From NCBI RefSeq assembly GCF_000472545.1, contig NZ_AWZV01000005.1:1-64000 (forward strand): a stretch of 64,000 nt of DNA, given 5' to 3'. This document shows positions 55,378-64,000 of this stretch, piece after piece. The notes beneath the pieces were generated by a model, which had not been told where the DNA came from, searched no databases, and saw only the letters and a list, made by a program, of their open reading frames with translations. Positions within the stretch are counted from its first letter, which is position 1. Every line of letters starts with the position of its first letter. A program made the translations under genes and the position numbers. The stretch is from Burkholderia sp. WSM2232 (GTDB lineage Bacteria; Pseudomonadota; Gammaproteobacteria; Burkholderiales; Burkholderiaceae).

Positions 55378-56526
55378 ATGAAGAAGAGAAATGCTGTCGG
55401 TCTTTCGGGACTCGCCATTGCGGCAAGCGCCGCATTTGCCCCCACGGCTGTCCACGCACAAAGCAGCGTCACGCTGTACGGCATTGTGGATGCCGGCATT
55501 ACCTACGTGAATAATGCCGGTGGCTCGCACCAGGTCAAGTTCGACGACGGCATTTCGTACGGCAACCGTATCGGTTTCAAGGGCACCGAGGATCTGGGCG
55601 GCGGCTTGCAGGCGGTGTTCGTGCTGGAGTCGGGTTTCCACCTGGGCAACGGGCAATTGGGATTCGGTGGTGCCGAGTTTGGCCGCCAGGCGTATGTCGG
55701 ACTGAAGAACAGCTGGGGCACTTTGTCGTTTGGTAATCAGCTCGACATGACCGAAGAATTTGCCTACCTGTACAACATATCTGCGTGGGCGAGCGGTTAT
55801 GCGATTCACCAGGGCGACTTCGACCGGATGAACGGTGACCGGCTGCCTAATTCCATCAAGTTCCTCTCCAACGATATATCGGGCTTTTCTTTCGGGGGCA
55901 TGTACTCGTTCGGCAACACGGCGGGCGACTTCCACCAGAAGAGCGCATGGAGCGTGGGGGCGCGCTACGAGCACGGTCCCTTCAACATGGGCGCCGCTTA
56001 TACGCAGCTGAACAACCCCTTTGGCATTTACGCGTTCGATCCATACGCGATGATCGGCACGCGTACCTTCCTTGGCAGGCCTACCGTTTCGGTCGATCCT
56101 GCAACCGGGGCGGTCACAGATCTATACAGCTCGACTTCGTTTCCGGTCGACAAGCAAGGTGCGTTTGCAGTGGGCGCTGCCTACACGATCGGCAATGTGA
56201 TGCTGAGCGGCAACTTCACTTATACGACCATCAAGGGGCTTGGCCAAACGTCGCATATGCAGGTGTACGAAGGCGGCGCTTCGTACACGTTCACGCCCGC
56301 GTTGATGCTCTACGGCGGTTATCAACACACGCGGTTTGAAGGAAACCACTGGAACCAGGGATCGCTCGGGCTGCACTACCTGCTGTCCAAGCGCACGGAC
56401 GTGTACATCTCCGGCGATTACCTGCGTGCATCGGACGGCGTGAATGCGGTCATTGGCTACAGCTTCACTCCATCGTCCACCAGCACGCAGGCCGACGTGC
56501 GTATCGGCATGCGTCATTCGTTCTAA
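55378..56526 (+). CDS. Gram-negative porin (OmpC/Opc family)
   Basis: 382 residues with a signal peptide of about 26-27 residues (AVHAQ). The mature start SSVTLYGIVDAGITYVNNAGG and the segment GNRIGFKGTEDLGGGLQAVFVLESGF are standard for Burkholderia trimeric porins. The C-terminal residue is Phe (RIGMRHSF), the BamA-recognised end. Predicted outer-membrane 16-strand barrel for small solutes. Its position after choX suggests a possible role in choline or betaine entry, but it may simply be an independent gene. Confidence 0.92.
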   Translation: MKKRNAVGLSGLAIAASAAFAPTAVHAQSSVTLYGIVDAGITYVNNAGGSHQVKFDDGISYGNRIGFKGTEDLGGGLQAVFVLESGFHLGNGQLGFGGAEFGRQAYVGLKNSWGTLSFGNQLDMTEEFAYLYNISAWASGYAIHQGDFDRMNGDRLPNSIKFLSNDISGFSFGGMYSFGNTAGDFHQKSAWSVGARYEHGPFNMGAAYTQLNNPFGIYAFDPYAMIGTRTFLGRPTVSVDPATGAVTDLYSSTSFPVDKQGAFAVGAAYTIGNVMLSGNFTYTTIKGLGQTSHMQVYEGGASYTFTPALMLYGGYQHTRFEGNHWNQGSLGLHYLLSKRTDVYISGDYLRASDGVNAVIGYSFTPSSTSTQADVRIGMRHSF

Positions 56527-56782
56527 GCGTTCACGCGGATTCTGCACGTCGGAATCCGTCTGCGTTGCTTGTGCGCGCGGCTCGTCCGCGCTATTTGTAT
56601 TTGTCGCTTCTTTACGTCCGCTTTACAATCCCCTTCCACGCATGAGTTGCGCCAGCTTGCGCTGTAGATGCGCTGCAGCTTCGCGTGTCGCACTCCATGT
56701 CTTCGCAATGTGCGATGCGACCGCACGCGGCGCGTCGTTCCGGCGCACAGTTTCAATATCATGGCAGGACCGGGGACGCCGA

Positions 56783-57727
56783 ATGGCGATAAAGCTTTCT
56801 CTTGAAGCACTAGAAGTACTGGATGCAATCGACAGAACAGGCACGTTCGCCGAAGCGGCGGATTTGCTGCACAAAGTACCGTCCACGCTGACTTACCTCG
56901 TGCAGAAGATAGAAAGCGATCTGAGAGTCGAGCTCTTTGATCGCAGTGGAAGACGCGCGAAACTCACGCCCGCTGGCCGTGTCGTCGTTGAGGAGGGGCG
57001 TCAGTTGCTGAAAGCGGCGCGGCAACTGGAGGAGAAAGCGCAGGGCATTCACCAGGGCTGGGAGTCCGAACTGCGTATTTGCCTCGACGAAATATTGCCG
57101 TTCGGTTCGTTATGGCCTTTTGTTCGAAAGTTCTATGAGCTGGAGACTATCACGCGGCTGCGCTTCTCGACCGAGGTGCTTGGTGGCGTATGGGACGCAC
57201 TGATCACGCGGCGCGCCGATCTGGCCGTGGGCGCAGTCGGCGAGCCGCCGCACGCGGCGAATATCGCGGTACAGCCTATCGGAACCATGAGGCATGTCTT
57301 CGTGGTGGCAGCCGGTCATCCGCTCGCGGCAATGCCCGAGCCGTTGGATAGCGCCACGATTGCCCGATATCGCGGCGTCGTGATCAGCGATACATCGCGC
57401 GAATTGCGGCCTCAATCGGTGGCCACGCACGACGGACAGCCGGTGATCGTCGTGCCCACGCTGGCCGCCAAGCTGGGTGCGTTGTGCGAGGGGATAGCGG
57501 TGGGCATGCTGCCTGAGCGCGTGGCCGAACGAGCCATAGGCGAAGGCAGGCTCGTCGCGAAACGCGTCACCGGGGTGCGTGAGCATACGCAGTGCTATCT
57601 CGCGTGGCGCGAAGATAAATGCGGGCACGCGCTGGATTGGTGGGTCGAGCAACTGGATAAAGGCGACCTGATCAAGCGGTTGTTCGATTGCGCGGACCGC
57701 GGACGGGGCGTCGTCGGCAGCCAGTAA
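56783..57727 (+). CDS. LysR-family transcriptional regulator
   Basis: 314 residues from ATG 56783; a frame open further upstream shows no homology. The HTH is LSLEALEVLDAIDRTGTFAEAADLLHKVPSTLTYLVQKIESDLRVELFDRSGRRAKLTPAG. The ligand domain (about 90-290) resembles the YhaJ/DmlR branch. No clear target is divergent from it; the porin is upstream on the same strand and a RIO kinase downstream. Regulated genes and inducer are unknown. Confidence 0.9.
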   Translation: MAIKLSLEALEVLDAIDRTGTFAEAADLLHKVPSTLTYLVQKIESDLRVELFDRSGRRAKLTPAGRVVVEEGRQLLKAARQLEEKAQGIHQGWESELRICLDEILPFGSLWPFVRKFYELETITRLRFSTEVLGGVWDALITRRADLAVGAVGEPPHAANIAVQPIGTMRHVFVVAAGHPLAAMPEPLDSATIARYRGVVISDTSRELRPQSVATHDGQPVIVVPTLAAKLGALCEGIAVGMLPERVAERAIGEGRLVAKRVTGVREHTQCYLAWREDKCGHALDWWVEQLDKGDLIKRLFDCADRGRGVVGSQ

Positions 57728-58000
57728 GCAAGCGGCGCGGCAAAGCGCCGGTTCGTCGCTCAGTGAGCCGGCTTTGGGCTCCTACGTGGGCGACACCTGC
57801 GCTGACACGACATAGCTACTCCGCTGCTTGTCGTCGCTTCCCTTATAATCCGGCATGACTCCATTCGTTGCCTTCGCAAGACCACTCGCCGCGCCACCGG
57901 GCGCTTTTATCATCGGTTCGTCGTTCGCCCCTGTGTCAGCGGGCCATGCGCTGTCCACACACGTGGAATCTACGCGCCACGAGCCGCATCTGGCGGTTGC

Positions 58001-58855
58001 ATGAAAATACCCAAACGGCTCGCGCCGCTGCTCGAAGAGGGCCTCATCGACGAAGTTATCGGTCAGTTGATGAGCGGCAAGGAAGCCACGGTCTACGTCG
58101 TGCGCAGCGGCGATTCCACGCGTTGCGCAAAGGTCTATAAGGACGCTAAGCAGCGCAGCTTTCGCCAGGCTGCGTCGTATCGCGACGGTCGCAAGGTCAA
58201 GAACAGCCGGCAGGCGCGTGCGATGGAAAAGGGCACGCGCTACGGCCGTCAGATGCAGGAAGCGTCATGGCAGAACGCCGAAGTGGACGCGCTGTTCCGG
58301 CTGGCCAATGCAGGCGTGCGCGTGCCGCAGCCCTATATCTGTACCGACGGCGTGTTGCTGATGGAACTCGTCGTCGATGCAATGGGCGATGTCGCGCCGC
58401 GCCTGAACGACGTCGATCTGACTGAAGAACGCGCGCTGGATCTGCACGCGCTGCTGCTCAACCAGGTGGTCCGGATGCTCTGCGCCGGAGTGATTCACGG
58501 CGACCTGTCGGAATACAACATCCTGCTGGCAGCCGACGGGCCGGTGATTATCGACTTGCCACAGGCCGTCGACGCAGCCGGCAACAACGAGGCGGCCGCC
58601 ATGCTTAAACGTGACGTCGAGAACCTCGCCGCATACTTCGGACGGTTCGCGCCGCAACTGCTCAGCGCGAGTTATGGCGCCGAAATCTGGACGCTGTTCG
58701 AAGCAGGGCGGCTACATGTCGATGTCGAATTGACAGGCCACATAGAGGCCGACACGCGGCCCGTCGATCTGGATGGTGTGCTGCAGGAGATCGAAGCGAC
58801 ACGCCTTGAAGAGAACGAGCGATTGCGGCGGCAGCAGGAACTGAGTCCGGACTAG
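58001..58855 (+). CDS. RIO-type serine protein kinase
   Basis: 284 residues. RIO1-family features are present: ATP-binding SGKEATVYVV with the Lys in CAKVYK, catalytic loop IHGDLSEYNIL, and metal-binding IIDLPQAVDAAGN. Bacterial RIO1 homologues are widespread in proteobacteria, but their substrates are largely undefined. Cytoplasmic, single-gene unit. All catalytic residues are visible, so it is probably active as a kinase or ATPase. Confidence 0.9.
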   Translation: MKIPKRLAPLLEEGLIDEVIGQLMSGKEATVYVVRSGDSTRCAKVYKDAKQRSFRQAASYRDGRKVKNSRQARAMEKGTRYGRQMQEASWQNAEVDALFRLANAGVRVPQPYICTDGVLLMELVVDAMGDVAPRLNDVDLTEERALDLHALLLNQVVRMLCAGVIHGDLSEYNILLAADGPVIIDLPQAVDAAGNNEAAAMLKRDVENLAAYFGRFAPQLLSASYGAEIWTLFEAGRLHVDVELTGHIEADTRPVDLDGVLQEIEATRLEENERLRRQQELSPD

Positions 58856-58958
58856 AAGCCGTGTTCAGTGTCGCAGGACATGGTACTGAAGCGGAGAACT
58901 TCGTCGCAGTTCACCCCGCTTCAGTGCCAACGCTTGAGCAGGCACTCGTGCGTTCGCC

Positions 58959-60089
58959 TCACCAGCCATAAAAGCGCGGCCAGGTTTCCACACTGCCGTC
59001 AGCACGCACGGCCTGATAGTCGGGATGCTGTGCGCCTGTGGCGCACGCATGGTTGGGCAGGATGCGCAGACGCGTCCCGATCGGCAAGCGCTTCTCGATC
59101 TCGTGGTCCGGAGTGCCGGCGCGGGAAATAATGCCGTGCTCCTGGTTCGCGGCGCTCATCACATATTCGCGCAGCACCTCGCCGCTTTCCAGGCAAACCA
59201 ATCCATAACCAAAGTCGTGTTTCTGCCGCTGAGTCCCGCGGTCGCGGCTCATGGCCATCCAGCCCGCATCCACGATGGCCCAGCCTTTTTCGTTTTGATG
59301 ACCGATCACGGTCGTCAATACGCTTAATGCAATGTCGGAGAGTTCGTTGACGCCAACGTTATGCATGACGAGATCGAACATGACGTACACGCCCGCACGA
59401 ACTTCCGTTACACCCTGCAGATACCCGGCAGCGAGCGCTGTCGGCGTCGATCCGATGCTGACGACGTCGCACTGCAGGCCCGCAGCCCGGATGCGCCCGG
59501 CCGCGCGCACGCAGCCCGAGCGCTCCTGTTCGGCGATGCGGGCCAGGTCCTCATGCGTGTCGTAGTCGTAGCTGGAGCCGGCGTGGGCGAGTACCCCGCC
59601 GAGCTGCATGCCGCCGTTCGATAGCGTGGAGGCGACAGTAATGAGCAGGTCGTCGTCCGGCGCGATGCCCGAACGGTGACCGTCCACGTCGATCTCGATC
59701 CACACTTCGAAGGCTTCCCCGTGTTGCCTGCCAAAGGCGACGATGGCCTCGGCGCACGCAACGCTATCGGCGACGATTTTCAGATCGCAACCTCGTCGCC
59801 GCAATGCGAGCGCCTGCGGGAGTTTCGTCGGTGCCATGCCCACAGCGTAGACAATGTCACGAATGCCACTGGCAAAGAACTGCTCGGCTTCCTTCAGCGT
59901 GGACACAGTGATGCCGCGTGCGCCGGCGGCAAGTTGCGCTCCGACCACCTGCTCGCATTTCGTCGTTTTTACGTGCGGGCGAAAGCTCACGCCGAGCGTG
60001 TTCATGCGTTGCTGCATTCGCTGGATGTTGCGGTTCATGCGCGCCACATCGATCAATGCTGCCGGGGTGTTCAACGACTGCAGATTCAT
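58959..60089 (-). CDS. D-threonine aldolase / D-serine dehydratase-like PLP enzyme (DSD1 family)
   Basis: 376 residues with an alanine-racemase-like N-terminal barrel: the PLP lysine is in RPHVKTTKC at about residues 37-45. The metal-binding C-terminal pair is in PNHACATGAQ, characteristic of the D-threonine aldolase / D-serine deaminase / D-threo-3-hydroxyaspartate dehydratase group. The enzyme probably cleaves or deaminates a D-3-hydroxyamino acid. A LysR gene lies 144 bp upstream on the same strand and may regulate it. Confidence 0.87.
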   Translation of the reverse strand: MNLQSLNTPAALIDVARMNRNIQRMQQRMNTLGVSFRPHVKTTKCEQVVGAQLAAGARGITVSTLKEAEQFFASGIRDIVYAVGMAPTKLPQALALRRRGCDLKIVADSVACAEAIVAFGRQHGEAFEVWIEIDVDGHRSGIAPDDDLLITVASTLSNGGMQLGGVLAHAGSSYDYDTHEDLARIAEQERSGCVRAAGRIRAAGLQCDVVSIGSTPTALAAGYLQGVTEVRAGVYVMFDLVMHNVGVNELSDIALSVLTTVIGHQNEKGWAIVDAGWMAMSRDRGTQRQKHDFGYGLVCLESGEVLREYVMSAANQEHGIISRAGTPDHEIEKRLPIGTRLRILPNHACATGAQHPDYQAVRADGSVETWPRFYGW

Positions 60090-60233
60090 GGCTGCCTCCT
60101 GCCTGTGTTTCGCGCAAACCGGCGTACGGTTCCACCTCGGACATTGCGCGGGAAGCAGCCACTATAGGCGCTGGCGACGGGGTTGTGCTTAACGGCCGGC
60201 AAACACAGCATTAAGCAGCGCTTAACGGCCCGG

Positions 60234-61154
60234 TTACATGCGCCAGGGCACTGGATCAAACGCTTGCTTCGCGGCTTCCAGAAACACGCGTTGACGGATA
60301 GTGAGATTTTGACGCGTGGGCGTGAGAGCCATGATGGGTGCCGGTTCGAGACGCCATGCAGGCAACACGCGGCGCAGTTTTCCCTCGGCGATGAGCCGTG
60401 CGCAATCCCATTCGGAGCGCGCCACGATTCCGAGTCCGTCGACCGCCCAGTCCCTCGCCACGGTCCCGTCGTTCGAAGATAGTGTGCTATTCAGGCGCAT
60501 GGTGACTGCTCTGGTTGCTCGCTTACCGGCGATGTCGCGCTGGGTGAAGCGCAGGCGCGTCACGTCTTCGTCGTTCTCGCGCAATGCCAGGTACTCGTAC
60601 CGGCTGAGTTCAGAGGGGTGCTTAAGTCTGGACATGCTACGCGCGAGGGCGGGGCTGGCGCAAAGAAAGCGCTCGTTGGGCGCGAGAAAATGGCCGACCC
60701 ACGAGGAGCCTTTGACCCGGCCGATAGAAATAACCGCGTCGCCGCCTGAGGCCGCAGCCAGCGGGCTCTCGACCAGCACGAGAGAAATCGCGAGATTGGG
60801 ATGTGAACGACGCAGGTCGCGAACAAGCGGCGCGACATACTCGCGCCCGAAGCCGAACGGTGCCACGACGCGCAAATGACCACTGACACCGCTCGACTCG
60901 CCCGAGACGCGGGACGCAATGGACTCGATCCGCTCGAGTATTTCGATTGCTTCCTGAACGATGCGATGACCTTCGTCGGTGAGAGAGATGCCTCTCGCTG
61001 CGCGCGTGGCGAGCTGCATTCCCATGCGTTGTTCTATGCGCTGAAGCCGTACTGTGACAGCTGGCGGCGTCAAATCCAGTAGTCTTGCAGTGGCTGCAAG
61101 CGAGCGCGATCCTCCGAGCGCACGAAGCAGTTGCATGTCTTCGAGTTGCAGCAT
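60234..61154 (-). CDS. LysR-family regulator upstream of the DSD1-type gene
   Basis: 306 residues: HTH in MQLLRALGGSRSLAATARLLDLTPPAVTVRLQRIEQRMGMQLATRAARGISLTDEG, followed by a GcvA/DsdC-like co-inducer domain (SGHLRVVAPFGFGREYVAPLV). It is co-oriented with the D-hydroxyamino-acid enzyme gene. It probably controls that gene in response to a D-amino acid. The inducer is not known. Confidence 0.88.
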   Translation of the reverse strand: MLQLEDMQLLRALGGSRSLAATARLLDLTPPAVTVRLQRIEQRMGMQLATRAARGISLTDEGHRIVQEAIEILERIESIASRVSGESSGVSGHLRVVAPFGFGREYVAPLVRDLRRSHPNLAISLVLVESPLAAASGGDAVISIGRVKGSSWVGHFLAPNERFLCASPALARSMSRLKHPSELSRYEYLALRENDEDVTRLRFTQRDIAGKRATRAVTMRLNSTLSSNDGTVARDWAVDGLGIVARSEWDCARLIAEGKLRRVLPAWRLEPAPIMALTPTRQNLTIRQRVFLEAAKQAFDPVPWRM

Positions 61155-61181
61155 TAAGGGCTCTTTAATGGCGGTGGATGA

Positions 61182-61460
61182 TCACTTGAAGTAGCTGTGC
61201 ACGACCTGGATGAGCTGCTCCGTTGCGCTTGCTTCGTCACGGGTACGCACATTGTCGGCGTCGACGAGATGGGTGCGGATGTGATCTTCCAGTACCACGG
61301 CCAGCAGACCGTTCATCGCTCCGCGGCAGCTCGTGATCAACTGCAGCACGTCGTTGCAGCCGTTTTCCTCTTCGAGCGCGCGCTCGATCGCTTCCACCTG
61401 GCCCTTGATGCGCCGCACACGATTGAGCAGCTTCTGCTTTTCGCGGATGGTATGGCTCAC
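61182..61460 (-). CDS. RcnR-like Ni/Co-responsive repressor (CsoR/RcnR family)
   Basis: 92 residues from a GTG start at 61460 with GGAGA upstream, chosen because the resulting N-terminus (M)SHTIREKQKL matches RcnR. All RcnR metal ligands are present at the known positions: His3, Cys35, His60 and His64, in addition to the N-terminal amine. CsoR-type copper ligands (Cys-His-Cys) and the FrmR pattern do not fit as well. The divergent gene is a His-rich transporter, so nickel or cobalt sensing with export control is the likely role. Confidence 0.9.
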   Translation of the reverse strand: MSHTIREKQKLLNRVRRIKGQVEAIERALEEENGCNDVLQLITSCRGAMNGLLAVVLEDHIRTHLVDADNVRTRDEASATEQLIQVVHSYFK

Positions 61461-61482
61461 GCATGTCTCCGGCAATATAGGG

Positions 61483-61497
61483 TAGGGGGGTATGCTA
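61483..61497. promoter_or_regulatory. G-tract operator for the RcnR-like repressor
   Basis: TAGGGGGGTATGCTA, preceded by a second GGG run, in the 109-bp region between the divergent repressor and transporter. A run of six G flanked by TA/TA is the operator type used by RcnR/CsoR/DUF156 proteins. Confidence 0.7.
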
Positions 61498-61569
61498 ACA
61501 TAAAAGTGCAGCCGGTTTTTCGGGTGTCGCCTATTGTTGAAGTTGAGCCGTTTCTTGCCGGAATTCCTC

Positions 61570-62631
61570 ATGACCGCTCGTTTGAATGCAGCTTTTACCG
61601 CGCTCGCTGCCGCCGCTCTGTTCGGCGCCACCACGCCACTTGCCAAGGTTCTTCTGGGAACGCTGCCGCCTTTCACGGTGGCGGGGCTGTTCTATCTGGG
61701 CAGTGGGATCGGGCTCGCGCTGACCCTGCTGGTGCAGCGCGTTCGCCGCAGCGCACAGGCGCGCAAAGACCAGACCCGCATTCAGATGGCGGAAGTGCCG
61801 TGGCTGGCCGGCGCGATCGTCGCGGGTGGCGTGGCGGGCCCCGCTTTGCTCATGTTGGGTCTGGCGAGTACGCCCGCGGCAACGAGTTCGCTGTTGCTGA
61901 ACCTGGAGGGCGTGTTCACCGCGGTCATTGCGTGGGTGGTTTTCCGCGAAAACGTCGACTACCAGGTGTTCCTGGGCATGGTCGCGATCGTGGCAGGTGC
62001 CGTGCTGCTTTCCTGGCACCCGGGTGCGGCCGGTATTCCCGCTGGCGCCATGCTGGTTGCCGGCGCCTGCCTGTGCTGGGCGATCGACAACAACCTCACG
62101 CGCAAGGTCTCGGCCAACGATGCGACTGTCATTGCATGTCTGAAAGGGCTGGTAGCAGGCGTCGTCAATCTGACTATCGCTTACCTCATGGGCGACCGGT
62201 TTCCGGACGCGTTGCGCACGATGTCCGCAATGGTCACGGGATTTGCCGGGTACGGCGTCAGCCTGGTGCTTTTCGTAATCGCGCTGCGCAATCTGGGCAC
62301 CGCACGAACCGGCGCGTATTTTTCCGTCGCGCCGCTTTTTGGGGTCGCGCTGTCGCTAGCCTTGTGGCCGCAAATGCCCTCCGTGCTGTTCTGGTGTGCC
62401 GCTTTCCTCATGGGCATTGGCGTCTGGCTGCATTTGCGCGAACGCCACGAACATCGTCATACGCATGAACGGTTGGCGCACACGCACCGGCATCGTCACG
62501 ACGAGCACCATCAGCATGAGCACGATTTCGAGTGGGACGGAACGGAGCCGCACACCCATCCGCACCTTCATATGCCGATTACGCATACGCACGCACACTT
62601 TCCGGACATTCACCACCGTCATTCCCACTGA
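61570..62631 (+). CDS. EamA/DMT-family transporter with a His-rich C-terminal tail (probable Ni/Co exporter)
   Basis: 353 residues from ATG 61570. Ten predicted membrane helices make two EamA repeats (AAALFGATTPLAKVLLG near the N-terminus and AGACLCWAIDNNLTRKVS in the second half). The last ~64 residues hold 23 histidines in HxH-rich runs, ending IHHRHSH, with two acidic patches. DMT proteins usually carry metabolites or drugs, but this tail and the divergent RcnR-like gene point to a divalent-metal exporter, in the manner of DmeF-DmeR or RcnA-RcnR pairs of other families. Direct proof is lacking. Confidence 0.85.
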   Translation: MTARLNAAFTALAAAALFGATTPLAKVLLGTLPPFTVAGLFYLGSGIGLALTLLVQRVRRSAQARKDQTRIQMAEVPWLAGAIVAGGVAGPALLMLGLASTPAATSSLLLNLEGVFTAVIAWVVFRENVDYQVFLGMVAIVAGAVLLSWHPGAAGIPAGAMLVAGACLCWAIDNNLTRKVSANDATVIACLKGLVAGVVNLTIAYLMGDRFPDALRTMSAMVTGFAGYGVSLVLFVIALRNLGTARTGAYFSVAPLFGVALSLALWPQMPSVLFWCAAFLMGIGVWLHLRERHEHRHTHERLAHTHRHRHDEHHQHEHDFEWDGTEPHTHPHLHMPITHTHAHFPDIHHRHSH

Positions 62632-62719
62632 TGCGTGATCCGGCGCAAGGCATCGCGGCGCGCGGCGGCGTCAGGCTGAGTTCCGTGCGAGTTGGCGGAG
62701 CGCAGCCGGCGACGCGCGC

Positions 62720-64000
62720 TCATGCGTTCGCAGCACACTCGTCCGCGGCTGCGGTTAAGACGACGGTTTGCTGGTAGACCGGCACTTCGCAGGGCCAGTG
62801 ATACGTTTCTTCGATATGACGTCGCATTGCGTCGGCGGCAGCCGGCTCGCCGTGCGTGACAAAAGTGCGTTGCGGCGGCTTCGCTATCGAACGCAGCCAC
62901 GAGAGCAGCTCGCCATAGTCTGCATGGGCCGAGAGCGACGAGAGACATACCACCGACGCCCGCACCCGCACATCCTCACCGTGGATCCTGATTTCGGGCG
63001 CACCTGAAGCGAGGGTGGCGCCGCGCGTGCCCGCAGCCTGAAAGCCGACCAGTGCAATCGTGTTGCGATGATCGGGAGCGAACGCCTTCAGATGATGCAG
63101 TACCCGCCCGCCCGTCGCCATGCCGCTACCGGCAATGATGACCATCGGGCCGCGCCGCCCGAGAATGGCCTTCGATTCATCGACGGTGCGCACCATCTGC
63201 GCGGCGTGGCTGATCGCGTTCGCCTCAGTGGAACTCACGCGATGTTCGCCGACATGGTGCCGGTAAAGCTGCGTAACGCTGGTTGCCATCGGACTGTCGA
63301 GAAACACGGGGACATTCGCCATGCGGCCAGTCGCTTTCAGTTGCGCGATGTAGTGAAGAATGGTTTGCGCCCGTCCCACCGCGAAGCATGGAATGACCAC
63401 AATGCCGCCTCGCCGGAAAGTCGTCGCGAAGATTTCCGCGAGTTCGGTAGCCGGATCGGTTTTCGTGTGAAGCCGGTCTCCGTAGGTCGATTCGACAATC
63501 AGATAGTCTGCGTGCGCAAGCGGCATCGGCGGGCGCATGATGGGGTCATCGGGCCGGCCGATGTCGCCCGAAAAAGCGATCACCTTGCCTTCGACGCACA
63601 AGACGACGCTCGCTGCGCCGAGGATGTGTCCGGCGGGAAGCAGACGGAAGCATGCATGCTCGTTCAGCTGCTTCGGCACGTCGAACTCGCGTGCATCGAG
63701 TTGTTCGAGCGCTTGCTCGGCGTCTTCAATGGTGTAAAGCGGCAAGGCCGGATGATGTTTCGACAGACCATGCCGGTTAGCGTACGCCGCCTGTTCTTCC
63801 TGCAGCCGCGCGCTGTCGCGCAACATGATCTCGCACAGGTCGCGCGTGCCGCGCGTGCAGTAGACAGGTCCGCGGTAGCCCATGCGGGCGAGCACCGGCA
63901 GATAGCCGCTGTGATCCAGATGCGCGTGGGTGAGTATCACGGCGTCCAGAGTGCCGATATCCACTGGAAACGGATTCCAGTTGCGCAGGCGCAGATTTTT
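62720..64000 (-). CDS. Beta-CASP metallo-beta-lactamase-fold hydrolase with RNA-specificity domain (5' end outside window)
   Basis: At least 427 residues are visible. The frame continues to the window edge, reading KNLRLRNWNPFPVDIGTL before the metal motif, so the true start lies beyond 64000. The zinc motif THAHLDHSG, later ligands in AGHILGA and FSGDIGRP, and the beta-CASP region (VPVFLDSPMA) are followed by the RMMBL domain SLSAHADYGELLSWL ... TFVTHGE. It is a probable RNase J/CPSF-like or related nucleic-acid hydrolase, often placed in stress clusters. Confidence 0.9.
   Translation of the reverse strand, partial: KNLRLRNWNPFPVDIGTLDAVILTHAHLDHSGYLPVLARMGYRGPVYCTRGTRDLCEIMLRDSARLQEEQAAYANRHGLSKHHPALPLYTIEDAEQALEQLDAREFDVPKQLNEHACFRLLPAGHILGAASVVLCVEGKVIAFSGDIGRPDDPIMRPPMPLAHADYLIVESTYGDRLHTKTDPATELAEIFATTFRRGGIVVIPCFAVGRAQTILHYIAQLKATGRMANVPVFLDSPMATSVTQLYRHHVGEHRVSSTEANAISHAAQMVRTVDESKAILGRRGPMVIIAGSGMATGGRVLHHLKAFAPDHRNTIALVGFQAAGTRGATLASGAPEIRIHGEDVRVRASVVCLSSLSAHADYGELLSWLRSIAKPPQRTFVTHGEPAAADAMRRHIEETYHWPCEVPVYQQTVVLTAAADECAANA

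Overview
The window is a high-GC stretch of a Burkholderiaceae chromosome. It most resembles Paraburkholderia or Caballeronia, judging from the 5S rRNA, the porin, the DUF4148 and BON proteins and the choline/betaine gene content. I made no database comparison, so the genus is tentative. It opens with the tail of an rRNA operon (spacer, 5S rRNA, terminator) and ends inside a beta-CASP-type metallo-hydrolase gene. I see no prophage, IS element or CRISPR array.

Region 1 (about 0.36-14.7 kb) is a mixed chromosomal region. It holds a three-gene ABC/FtsX/lipocalin-like operon of the AttE-AttFG-AttH type, a stand-alone NuoM-like subunit whose stop codon lies in an 8-copy 11-bp tandem repeat, an AhpD-like protein, a HAD phosphatase, a di-haem cytochrome c peroxidase, a phospholipase C/acid phosphatase-type lipoprotein, an SDR, a BON-domain protein and a DUF4148 protein.

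Region 2 (about 15-55 kb) is a nearly complete choline-O-sulfate, choline and glycine betaine catabolic island. Uptake: proV-proW with three substrate-binding proteins (18.3, 49.5 and 54.2 kb). Entry: betC (choline sulfatase), betA and betB (choline to betaine) under betI. Demethylation: gbcA-gbcB (betaine to dimethylglycine), dgcA-dgcB-etfA-etfB (to sarcosine), soxBDAG (to glycine). C1 and glycine disposal: glyA, sdaA, purU and fdhA. The main catabolic operon runs from glyA at 37.8 kb through gbcB, possibly to the binding protein that ends at a strong terminator near 50.4 kb. It also contains two proteins of unknown role: a membrane-dipeptidase homologue lacking key metal ligands and a V4R/DUF5943-like protein. 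Three GlxA-type AraC regulators, BetI and a LysR beside betC are the likely controllers. A site with a TGTCG(C/A)AAA core occurs upstream of proV, sdaA-sox, glyA and the 49.5-kb binding protein and is a candidate GbdR-type operator. An MFS transporter and a class C beta-lactamase sit between the sox and bet genes.

Region 3 (about 55.4-64 kb) has a porin, two LysR regulators, a RIO-type kinase, a D-threonine aldolase/D-serine dehydratase-like PLP enzyme, and a divergent pair made of an RcnR-like Ni/Co sensor and an EamA/DMT transporter with an extreme His-rich tail. The pair shares a G-tract operator and looks like a metal-efflux module.
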